From assembly GCF_963665055.1 (NCBI RefSeq), contig NZ_OY762015.1:124001-188000 (forward strand): DNA of 64,000 nucleotides, given 5' to 3'. How positions within the stretch are numbered: the stretch's first letter is position 1; every line of letters starts with the position of its first letter. The notes below the pieces were generated by a model. The model was not told where the DNA came from, did no database searches, and saw only the letters and a program-made list of their open reading frames with translations. Shown here piece by piece: positions 28,149 through 35,882 of this stretch. Made by a program: the position numbers and the translations under genes. Origin of the DNA: an uncultured Methanobacterium sp. GTDB taxonomy: Archaea; Methanobacteriota; Methanobacteria; Methanobacteriales; Methanobacteriaceae.

Positions 28149-29501
28149 TTATCCTTCAACTGGTTTTTTACTTCCTGAAATTCTGCCTTTAAGTCCCAGT
28201 GATAGAATGGTTAATATAACATAAGTCACTGCCAGATAGAGGTAAACATGACGGAATGAAGCAGCACCAGAAGCAGTAAAGTCCAGGGCTGAGGCTAAAA
28301 TTGCCCCACCTAAAAGTGAACCGGTGTTCAGGAGTATATTAAGGAGTGCCTGGCCTGATGCTCTTTCTGATTTTCCAGTTTCATCCAGGAAAATATAGTA
28401 AAGGGCGTTACCAACTATGGATGCATTCCCAATACCGATTAGTACCAATGAAAATGCGAATACGTACAGGTTGGATGAGTAGCTCAGGATCAGCATTCCA
28501 ATGGCTGTTAGGGCTCCGCCCACTACCATGATTGGTTTGGCTCCTGTTTTATCCAGGAGTTTACCCACCACTGGTGTGGTTATAAGGGATGCAATGGTCA
28601 TTGGTAGTATCATGTACGCTGCTGCTGAATAACTGAGGTTGAAAGCCATGGATGCGTAGGTAGAAAAGTAGTAAGTTCCAGCCATGGCCAGGTAACCCAC
28701 CAGGGTAACCACACTGGCAATCAGGGTGTCTTTTCTTTTTAAAAGACCAATGGGAAGAATGGGCTCTAGGGCTTTTCTTTCCACCCACCAGAATCCAATA
28801 AGGGCCAGGATGAATATGCCTAGTGTATAATATTGAGTGGTTGCTAATGCATCTCCACTGAGATTGAATATGAAGTAAGCAATGGATGCAATGGCTACTC
28901 CCAGGAAGGTCATACCCTTCCAGTCAAAGCTAGCATATTTTTCAGTGGTTTTACTTGCAGGTAAAAGGTAGTAACCCAGGAGAACCACCAGGGCTGCCAC
29001 GGGTATGTTTATTATGAAAACCCAGTGCCATCCAAAACTCACCAGGAAACCAGATATTGCAGGCCCTAAAGCATATACCAGGGCTATTATAACTCCAAAA
29101 ACACCCAGTATTGTACCACGGGTTTCATCAAAGTAATCTCCAATGATTGTGATGGCCAGTACTGATAAAACTGCACCTATCCCCTGCAATGCTCTTCCAA
29201 TAAGTAACATTTCAAAGGACTGGGAAAACGCCACGGTTAATGTTCCAATTAAGAATAAAACTGCGTTTAAAATGTATATATTTTTTCGACCATATTTGTC
29301 GGATAGTTTAGCCATTATCGGAGTTGCCAGTAGTAAAAACAGGATTTCCATGTTGAATATCCAGGTTATAACGCTCTCGTTAACTCCGAAGGATTTCTGT
29401 ATTGATTCCAGAATAGGACTGATGGTTGAACCATCTATTGCAATCAAAATAGCTCCTGTGAAAATAACTGCCAGTATTCTTGTTCTTAAGTTATCAAACA
29501 T
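28149..29501 (-). CDS. MFS transporter, DHA2/drug-exporter type
   Basis: This 450-residue integral membrane protein has about 13-14 hydrophobic segments. Family motifs include IDGSTISPIL in helix 1, the helix 2-3 loop KLSDKYGRKN, RALQGIGA in helix 4, and the exporter motif ALGPAISGFLVSFGWHWVFIINIP region in helix 5. Proton-coupled efflux of small molecules is the family role. GGGGAGAT precedes the ATG. A TTAC-N24-GTAA dyad lies 57 bases upstream, like those of cbiM, so export of a metal chelator or metal complex is a reasonable guess, not a demonstrated function. Confidence 0.88.
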   Translation of the reverse strand: MFDNLRTRILAVIFTGAILIAIDGSTISPILESIQKSFGVNESVITWIFNMEILFLLLATPIMAKLSDKYGRKNIYILNAVLFLIGTLTVAFSQSFEMLLIGRALQGIGAVLSVLAITIIGDYFDETRGTILGVFGVIIALVYALGPAISGFLVSFGWHWVFIINIPVAALVVLLGYYLLPASKTTEKYASFDWKGMTFLGVAIASIAYFIFNLSGDALATTQYYTLGIFILALIGFWWVERKALEPILPIGLLKRKDTLIASVVTLVGYLAMAGTYYFSTYASMAFNLSYSAAAYMILPMTIASLITTPVVGKLLDKTGAKPIMVVGGALTAIGMLILSYSSNLYVFAFSLVLIGIGNASIVGNALYYIFLDETGKSERASGQALLNILLNTGSLLGGAILASALDFTASGAASFRHVYLYLAVTYVILTILSLGLKGRISGSKKPVEG

Positions 29502-29557
29502 TTTTTATCTCCCCATGAAATTAATGTAATCATTCATAAATAAATATTTTTAATTAA

Positions 29558-29595
29558 GTATTACTAATATGGGGGTTTTCTGGAGAATGTAATAA
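29558..29595. promoter_or_regulatory. TTAC-N24-GTAA inverted repeat upstream of the MFS gene
   Basis: GTATTAC (29558-29564) and GTAATAA (29589-29595) repeat the half-sites seen at cbiM, with the spacer one base shorter. The near half-site is 57 bases before the MFS start. Confidence 0.45.
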
Positions 29596-29630
29596 TGGGC
29601 ACTACTAAAAAAGTATACTTAATTGGAATG

Positions 29631-29710
29631 GTTTAAAACTTACGTAAAACAGTTTAAAACTTAATTAAAATAGTTCAAACTTACTTAGAATAGTTCAAAC
29701 TTAATTTATG
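29631..29710. repeat. Four degenerate 20-21-base repeats
   Basis: Units begin at about 29631, 29652, 29673 and 29693, of the form GTTTAAAACTTAATTAAAATA drifting to GTTCAAACTTACTTAGAATA. They lie between the MFS promoter and the end of the next reverse-strand gene. Confidence 0.6.
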
Positions 29711-29778
29711 CATTACAATGGTTTTGTCTAAAATAATAAAAAGGAGAAAAGAGACATTAAAAATTGTATTTGGGGACC

Positions 29779-30159
29779 TCAACAAGGATTTTCTGTATTT
29801 TTATTAAATTTTAATTCCTCTTCTTTTGGAATGAAAAATTTATCTTTTTCAATAAAAATATCATTCTCATCAAAACTTATACGGAAATTTTCATGACAAA
29901 GCCCTAATTCTTTCAGGGAACTTCGAATAACTGCTAGATTAGATACACTGTATGGAAAATTAGTCCAAACCATATTAGCACCGTCATCTAATTTTTTTTC
30001 CATTCTTTCTAATTCTTTCATGACTGTTATTTTTTCAATGGATTTATTTCGCATCTTGACACCTATTGAAATACCTAAATGAAATGTTTTTTCGTTTTTG
30101 AAATTCTGGAAAATATATGAAAATAGATTATAGGGGGCATCAGTGTGGATAGGATACAT
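29779..30159 (-). CDS. Hypothetical protein
   Basis: This is a 126-residue soluble, charged open reading frame with no motif I recognise. Segments such as IEKITVMKELERMEKKLDDGAN and FRISFDENDIFIEKDKFFIPKEEE look like plausible helix and strand patterns. No ribosome-binding site precedes the ATG at 30159; an inner ATG (MRNKSIEK) is an alternative start. It is in a region with a pseudogene and could be a remnant itself. Confidence 0.4.
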   Translation of the reverse strand: MYPIHTDAPYNLFSYIFQNFKNEKTFHLGISIGVKMRNKSIEKITVMKELERMEKKLDDGANMVWTNFPYSVSNLAVIRSSLKELGLCHENFRISFDENDIFIEKDKFFIPKEEELKFNKNTENPC

Positions 30160-30197
30160 TTGAGCAGATTAAATAAAATTTGATGCCCCATATAATG

Positions 30198-30257
30198 TTG
30201 CCAGAAGGGATCTGATGTGATCCCTGCTGGAGACGTCTTGCAGGAGGAAAATGGCAA
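30198..30257. ncRNA. Candidate multi-stem structured element
   Basis: TTGCCA (30198-30203) pairs with TGGCAA (30252-30257). Inside, AGGGATC (30206-30212) pairs with GATCCCT (30219-30225), extended by CCAG and CTGG, and a self-complementary AGACGTCT follows. It is upstream of the hypothetical gene on the reverse strand and may be its leader. The strand is not determined. Confidence 0.35.
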
Positions 30258-30426
30258 GTTCATCGATTAATACAAAAACACCTCTCATCACCCTTGAAGT
30301 AATAATTTATTTGGTGTTATTCGTACAATCAATGCATGGGACTCGCTCTTATTTAAGACTTTCTATTTGTTTTTTATTATTACTATGCTGTGCCATTTAG
30401 GGGTTGATGTATTAAAAAATGTAATA

Positions 30427-30461
30427 GATCGTATCATTGGGGTGGATCGTATCATTGGGGT
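30427..30461. repeat. Tandem direct repeat, two 17-base copies
   Basis: GATCGTATCATTGGGGT occurs at 30427-30443 and again at 30445-30461, one base apart. Confidence 0.85.
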
Positions 30462-30494
30462 ATGATCAGTTTATGGGGGTTGATTGAAAATAAA

Positions 30495-30571
30495 AAACTT
30501 TGAAAATAAATATCATCAGGGATCTGAAAATGTATTTCAAAGTTTGTATTGGTGGATAGTCAGATCCCTGA
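30495..30571. ncRNA. Candidate pseudoknot or switching RNA
   Basis: AAACTTTGAAA (30495-30505) pairs with TTTCAAAGTTT (30535-30545), and TCAGGGATCTGA (30516-30527) pairs with TCAGATCCCTGA (30560-30571). Both stems are perfect (11 and 12 base pairs) and interleave, so they either form a pseudoknot with loops of 10, 7 and 14 bases or are mutually exclusive. Transcription and strand are not shown. Confidence 0.4.
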
Positions 30572-31093
30572 CCCTCGCCATGTGGCAAAACAATGGGAGT
30601 TGAAATGGTTGTAGACTATTATCAGTTAGTTGATCTGGTATAAATAATTAATCATTGTATAAAATAATGTATTACTAAATAAATCCGGATATCTTGATTT
30701 TATGTTTTAGGAGCAAATTGACCAGATGATTCAGAAGACCATCTGAAATACACTTCCCAGTAAGGATATTATAGTCACAACCGACTCGGGACCCATAAAT
30801 ATTGAATTATAATCCAAAAAGATCCCACCCTCTGAAATACCATAAAAATACGCTGCTATTTATGTAAAAATGGTGAAATTTTAATATTATGGTAGTTTTA
30901 CCATAATCTGTAATTACAAAATAATGATATTTATAATTTTTTCAAATAGCTAAGACTCACATAAAGTAATGAACATCATTCTATTCAACTGGTTCAAATA
31001 AATTCTTCATACCCCTTTTAGAGGATAGGTACTCCCTGTGTTTAGGTTCACAGATATATAGCAAAAATTCATTATAACTAGTGACAATCCCCA

Positions 31094-32219
31094 TTACCCT
31101 GCTGTTGGTGCTTTGTAACTATTCTCTGGACTTCCAAACTTAAATCTTAAAAGTACCAGTGCAAATACTCCCAGAATCACACAGCTCAGGGTGTTAACCA
31201 GGATGGCATCGTTGGAATAGGCAATGTATACTGCAACAACAGCCGCCAGTTTATTGTTGATCAGGTGTGTTATTACTGCTATCCAGATACTCCCGGTCTT
31301 TTAGCACTGCGTAGCTTAAGATAATGCCAAAGATGATGGTGAATAGTGTCATCAGGGCATTGCCTAGAATGGGTTGACTTGGGAAATTGTATCCCATGGC
31401 ATTCATGGGGTAATGCCAGATGCCCCATATAATTCCCAGTACCAGAACACCTTTATATCCACCTAGAAGTTGGAATAACCTGTTCTGAATGTACACTATC
31501 CATCCCAGTTCGTCCCCGAAGTAGAGGGTCCAGGCTGACAAAGTAAGTAAAGGACGAAGTAGGATGCCAGTGTTATTAAAAACTCATAGAGGTTAAAATC
31601 AGCCACAGGCAAACCAGATCCAGTTAAATAGAGGATAACCGATTCAAGGATAAGTATACCTAAAATAATCAATGGCAAAATAAGGTAGTATTTACGATTG
31701 CAACCGAAGGATAGTTTTGAAGCAGACAGACCTTCCCGTGTCTTCTTTTTCAGATTCAACAGGATTACAATTAACATTCCAACAATTGCAATGATGGTTG
31801 AAAGAACAGGCAGGTTCATCACACTCCCCATAACTGGTCCGCAGTAGTTTTCATAGGCGAATAGAACTGCGTATAGGAGGAAAAATGTGAAATACTATTT
31901 TAACTTCCCTGGTGAGGGCGCTGGATTTGAAGTAGATCATGCAGATAATGGCACTGGTTGCAGGTATGAACATGCTCACTGCCAGGGTGGTACTCCATAC
32001 AGTTGATGGTGGAGATGGTATGTAACCAGCAATGTGATAAATATAAAACTGAAGAAGATAGGTTGCAATAAATGTAATGGTTAAAAACGTGACTAATTCT
32101 TTTTTTAACTGTTCCCTGTTGATTAGATTCTCCAAATAAAGCCTCCCATTTTTATTAATAGTTTTACCATGAAAATCTGTCTCTTCTATTATTAAATATG
32201 TGACTTCAAATCTTGACAT
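31094..32219 (-). pseudogene. Frameshifted CPBP-family membrane protease
   Basis: Four pieces of one polytopic protein lie in successive frames: 32219 to about 31870 (N-terminal part with two helices), about 31860 to 31540 (VLSTIIAIVGMLIVILL and more helices), 31541 to about 31290, and about 31290 to 31094 (IAVITHLINNKLAAVVAVYIAY onward). The CPBP/CAAX-protease-like motifs survive in the third piece, as GDELGWIVYIQNRLF (family EExxxR-like) and GIIWGIWHYPM (family FxxxH-like). At least three frameshifts separate the pieces, so the gene is inactive unless the assembly has errors. In its intact form it would have about 350 residues. Confidence 0.75.
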
Positions 32220-32611
32220 TTTTGAAATTAGGGGGTTTTTGATACTTTATCCTTGTTTTTGTATCCATTTCTTGATTTTTAGAGATAGATGAATATTTTT
32301 AAAATTGAAGTTGCGAGAAAAGAATTAAAAAAAATACTAAGATTACTTTTTTTAAACTTATAAGTTACCATCTATCGAGAGAATATACGTCCTAGAAAGA
32401 AAATCACAAGAACTGCCACAATAATGGAATTATCGAAACAAAAAAAATAGAATTTAATTAAATAAATTACAATACATAATAACTAAACCATAGTTCTGAA
32501 TATACTGAACATTGCTTGAGTTAATAAATACATTATAAATATTAAATTCATGAAAAGAAGGTTTAAAAAGTTTTAATTTAAAGTTTTAAACTGAAATAGA
32601 ATTTTATTTAA
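32220..32611. other. AT-rich spacer
   Basis: This 392-base gap holds no gene that I can support. It contains AT-rich promoter-like DNA before the epimerase gene. Confidence 0.5.
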
Positions 32612-33556
32612 GTGGAGATTGGTATTATTAAAAACAAAAAAGTGGTAGTAACGGGAGGACTGGGATTTATAGGATCCCACATAGTGGAAGAACTATACCC
32701 TGATAATCAGGTTTTCATAGTGGATAATGAAGCCACAGGTAAACACGAAAATATTGAAAACTTCCATCTTGACCAAATAAGCTTAATAATGGGAGACATA
32801 ACTGCCATTAACCTCCACGAAATTTTTGAAGGTGCAGATTACGTGTTGCACCAAGCAGCATTACCCAGCGTACCTAGAAGTGTACAAAATCCATTAAAAT
32901 CCAACGAAACAAACGTTACCGGGACCCTGAAGGTTCTCATTGCAGCCCGTGATTGTGATGTGAAGAAGGTGGTTTGTGCATCCTCATCATCAGTGTATGG
33001 TGATACACCAGTACTGCCAAAGGTTGAAACCATGCCGTTAAACCCCAAATCTCCCTATGCCACAACCAAAGCCACAGGCGAGCTGTACTGTCAGAATTTC
33101 AAAGATATTTATGGTTTGGATACTGTCTGTCTGCGCTATTTCAATGTATTTGGACAAAGGCAGGATCCTAACTCCCAGTATGCAGCGGTAATTCCCAAAT
33201 TTATAACTTCAATTATGAATGGAGAGTCTCCAGTTATATTTGGTGACGGTGAGCAGAGCCGGGATTTCACTTACGTGAAGAACGTGGTTCAGGCCAATAT
33301 CCTTGCTTGTGAAACAGACATGCAAGGAGTTTACAATGTAGCCTGCGGTAGGAGAACCACTCTCAATGAACTGGTGGATATGATGGGTGAACTGTTAGAT
33401 GTGAATGTTAATCCGGAATACACTGACCCCAGAGCAGGAGATGTAAAACACTCCCTGGCGGATATCAATAAAATAACAGCTCAGGGATTCAGGCCCAGTG
33501 ATGATTTCAAAAAGGATTTGGAGAAAGTTGTCTATTCTTATACAACAAAAGAATAA
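32612..33556 (+). CDS. NAD-dependent nucleotide-sugar epimerase
   Basis: This 314-residue extended short-chain dehydrogenase probably interconverts UDP-glucose/galactose or their N-acetyl forms. The NAD-binding motif is TGGLGFIGSH (about 14-23). The catalytic Ser-x24-Tyr-x3-Lys is visible as ASSSSVYGD and SPYATTKATGE, and the C-terminal substrate region has RYFNVFGQRQDP and VIFGDGEQSRDFTYVKN. The open frame extends to GTG at 32612, but GGAG overlaps the next codon; translation may begin at an ATT (32624 or 32627), giving the usual family N-terminus. It lies beside a nucleotide-sugar dehydrogenase, implying surface-glycan precursor synthesis. Confidence 0.88.
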   Translation: MEIGIIKNKKVVVTGGLGFIGSHIVEELYPDNQVFIVDNEATGKHENIENFHLDQISLIMGDITAINLHEIFEGADYVLHQAALPSVPRSVQNPLKSNETNVTGTLKVLIAARDCDVKKVVCASSSSVYGDTPVLPKVETMPLNPKSPYATTKATGELYCQNFKDIYGLDTVCLRYFNVFGQRQDPNSQYAAVIPKFITSIMNGESPVIFGDGEQSRDFTYVKNVVQANILACETDMQGVYNVACGRRTTLNELVDMMGELLDVNVNPEYTDPRAGDVKHSLADINKITAQGFRPSDDFKKDLEKVVYSYTTKE

Positions 33557-33649
33557 TGAAAAAAATTTTCAATAAATGTCTAATCAAAAGAAATACACAG
33601 TCAAGTTAAAAGAAGGTCTGTTAAAATTGAAAATAAATTTAATATGGAG

Positions 33650-34996
33650 TTAATAGTAGTTGTTTACTGCTCCCACTCCACTGTAATGGAATCCCATTTC
33701 CCTTAATTTCTCAGGGTCATATATACGTCTAGCATCTATGATAATAGGGATTTTCATTAGGTTTTTTACTTTTTGAAAGTCGAGAGCCATGAATTCTTGG
33801 TGGGCAGTCATGAGCACCATGGCATCAGCTTCTTCCAGTGCCGTGTATATATCACTTTCCAGTGTACCATAAACTGCTGTTTCTTCAATGTAAGGGTCCA
33901 CTATGCTAACTATGGCCTGATTATGCTCTAGTTCATGTATAAGCTCTACAGATGGTGATTCTCGAGCATCACCCACGTTCTCCTTGTAAGATAAACCCAA
34001 TACTACTATTTTTGAGTTTTTAACTGGTTTTTCATTGTCATTAAGGGCATCATTGATAAGACCAAAAACATGTCTTGGCATGTAATCATTGATTGTGCGA
34101 CCTGCAGCTATAACTTTAGAGTGGTATCCTAGTTCTTTAGCCTTTTTAACCAAGTAATATGGATCTACTGGTAGACAATGTCCACCTACTCCACCACCAG
34201 GGTAGTAGGTATTGAAGTTCCATTTGGTACTGGCACCTTCAATAACTTCCATAACATCAATGCCTATTTTCTCAAAGATCATGGCCAGTTCATTCATAAG
34301 GGCAATATTCAGGTCACGTTGAGTGTTTTCAATAATTTTAGCAGCTTCGGCAGTTTTAATATTACGTAGAACTGTTATTTTTTTGTCGATGATGAACTGG
34401 TAAAGTTCATGGGTAATTTTAGCCCATTCTGGAGTTATACCTCCAATTACACGAGCTACTTTCTCAAGGGAATGTGCATCATCACCAGGGTTGTAACGTT
34501 CAGGACAATATGCCAAACCAAAATCAACACCAGCTTTAAGTCCTTGAGATTCCAGGATAGGTTGCAGAGTTTCCTCAGTCACACCCGGATAAACAGTGGA
34601 CTCCAGTACAATCAATTTACCTTTATCCAACCCTTTAACTATATCTTTACCAGCAGATTCTATGTAAGATAAGTCAGGATCTTTAGATGAAGTTAGGGGT
34701 GTTGGTACGACAAGTAAAATAATATCAGATCTTCGAGTAGCAATGGGAAGGTTTGATGTAGCGATAAGTTTTTTATCTTGAACAACTTTAAGAAGTCTTT
34801 TGTCCAAACTAAGTTCTCCTAAAGGTGAAACCCCCTTATTTATCAGGTTAAGTTTATTTTCATTAATATCTACTCCAATTACATTAAAGCCATTTTCTGC
34901 AAAGAATATGGCTGTGGGGAGGCCAACATAACCCAATCCCACAACACAAATGGTTGATTCCTTTTTTTTAATCTTCTTTAATATTGTTTGATACAT
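33650..34996 (-). CDS. UDP-sugar 6-dehydrogenase (WecC/WbpA-like)
   Basis: This 448-residue enzyme oxidises a UDP-hexose or UDP-N-acetylhexosamine to the uronic acid with 2 NAD+. The NAD-binding site is CVVGLGYVGLPTA (about 17-29), and the catalytic cysteine lies in GVGGHCLPVDPYYL (about 270). The central dimer domain and the C-terminal UDP-binding domain (VVLGLSYKENVGDARESPS) are complete. It converges with the epimerase gene; together they would supply an epimerised uronic or aminouronic acid sugar. The exact substrate (ManNAc, GlcNAc or Glc) cannot be read with certainty. Confidence 0.9.
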   Translation of the reverse strand: MYQTILKKIKKKESTICVVGLGYVGLPTAIFFAENGFNVIGVDINENKLNLINKGVSPLGELSLDKRLLKVVQDKKLIATSNLPIATRRSDIILLVVPTPLTSSKDPDLSYIESAGKDIVKGLDKGKLIVLESTVYPGVTEETLQPILESQGLKAGVDFGLAYCPERYNPGDDAHSLEKVARVIGGITPEWAKITHELYQFIIDKKITVLRNIKTAEAAKIIENTQRDLNIALMNELAMIFEKIGIDVMEVIEGASTKWNFNTYYPGGGVGGHCLPVDPYYLVKKAKELGYHSKVIAAGRTINDYMPRHVFGLINDALNDNEKPVKNSKIVVLGLSYKENVGDARESPSVELIHELEHNQAIVSIVDPYIEETAVYGTLESDIYTALEEADAMVLMTAHQEFMALDFQKVKNLMKIPIIIDARRIYDPEKLREMGFHYSGVGAVNNYY

Positions 34997-35745
34997 TCTG
35001 CACCCTAATTATTATTTAATAAATTCATATTTTAACATATATATTAACATATATATTATAACACTAAATTTGAACCTAATTTAATATTATTTTTGATTTA
35101 AATTTTATTTCTTAAATTCTCCTTATTCTATTTAATATTAATTTATATTTTATGGAATATGATTTCATGTTTAAAATATTATTTTGAGGCACAAATATTG
35201 CATTAATTGAGTTTTAAGGTTAAATTATTAAAATAAATTAGTTTACCCTGATAATTTTCCATATTTATGAAAAATAAGACAACAATGCGCAAATAAGAGA
35301 TTTCATAAAATCTAAAAACGTTACAATGCATTATAAACAGAACAATTAACCCTTTTAAATTCTCTTTGATATTTAAATTTAAGCTGTTTAAACAAGTTAT
35401 CACATCTTAAATTCATTAATTATCGTTTTTGTATTAAAAAAACTATTATATTGTGTTTAAACTACTAATATGATGTTTAACAAAATTTAATAAGTTTTAT
35501 CTCCTCAATTAAGTTTAAAACTCTATTTTTATATAGTTGTTAGTTTATTTTTCTTAAAAAATATTACTAATCATCAAAAAATGAACCAATTAGTAATACA
35601 TATAATCACAATAATAATAGTACTTTTATATGATAACTATTATACCTATCCGTAGAAAAGTTAAAAAAATTGATACTTATTACAAATAAAGTAGTATTTC
35701 CGGAAAGAGGGTAAATTCTTGAAATAAGTTATCAATTGGGAGGTA
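34997..35745. other. Long AT-rich upstream region of the giant surface gene
   Basis: About 750 bases contain no supported gene. A TTATTACAAATAAAGTAG element at about 35677 is echoed by ACTACAAATAAGGTAG at about 35862, just before the giant gene. TATA-like stretches are common. Confidence 0.45.
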
Positions 35746-35802
35746 ATGTTGAGACCAATATTGAAAAATTTAAAGGAGGAACAAAGTGAAAATGGGGAAT
35801 AA
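35746..35802 (+). CDS. Possible 18-codon leader peptide
   Basis: An ATG immediately after GGGAGGTA opens an 18-codon frame (MLRPILKNLK...). The spacing is short for the ATG; the following TTG codon is four bases from the ribosome-binding site and fits better. It overlaps a second small frame and precedes the giant gene. It may be only a leader element. Confidence 0.25.
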   Translation: MLRPILKNLKEEQSENGE

Positions 35803-35872
35803 TTGCTTGAATATTAAAAAAATCCAGATTAAACTCTTTATTTCAAATCAATTCATAATTTACTACAAATAA
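35786..35872 (+). CDS. Possible 28-codon leader peptide
   Basis: A GTG six bases after a strong AAAGGAGG site opens a 28-codon frame (MKMGNNCLNIKK...) that ends 10 bases before the giant gene in a different frame. The ribosome-binding site is much stronger than that of the giant gene, so coupled translation is possible. It may equally be chance. Confidence 0.3.
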   Translation: MKMGNNCLNIKKIQIKLFISNQFIIYYK

Positions 35873-35882
35873 GGTAGAAAAA

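Larger units (their letters stand above)
30160..31093. other. Gene-free region rich in inverted repeats
   Basis: No coding sequence is convincing here. It contains a multi-stem structure at 30198-30257, a direct repeat at 30427-30461 and an interleaved pair of long stems at 30495-30571. The sequence AGGGATCTGA occurs in both structured parts. A TATA-like stretch and AT-rich DNA fill 30600-31090. It may hold small RNAs or be a decayed mobile element. Confidence 0.4.

Noticed and set aside
30198..30257. A tRNA-like fold
   Set aside because: There is no T-loop GTTCGA-like sequence, no plausible anticodon arm and no acceptor stem of seven pairs.
30160..30263. Reverse-strand open frame (62 codons) upstream of the hypothetical gene
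   Set aside because: It has no ribosome-binding site and coincides with strong inverted repeats, so an RNA or DNA structure explains the sequence better.
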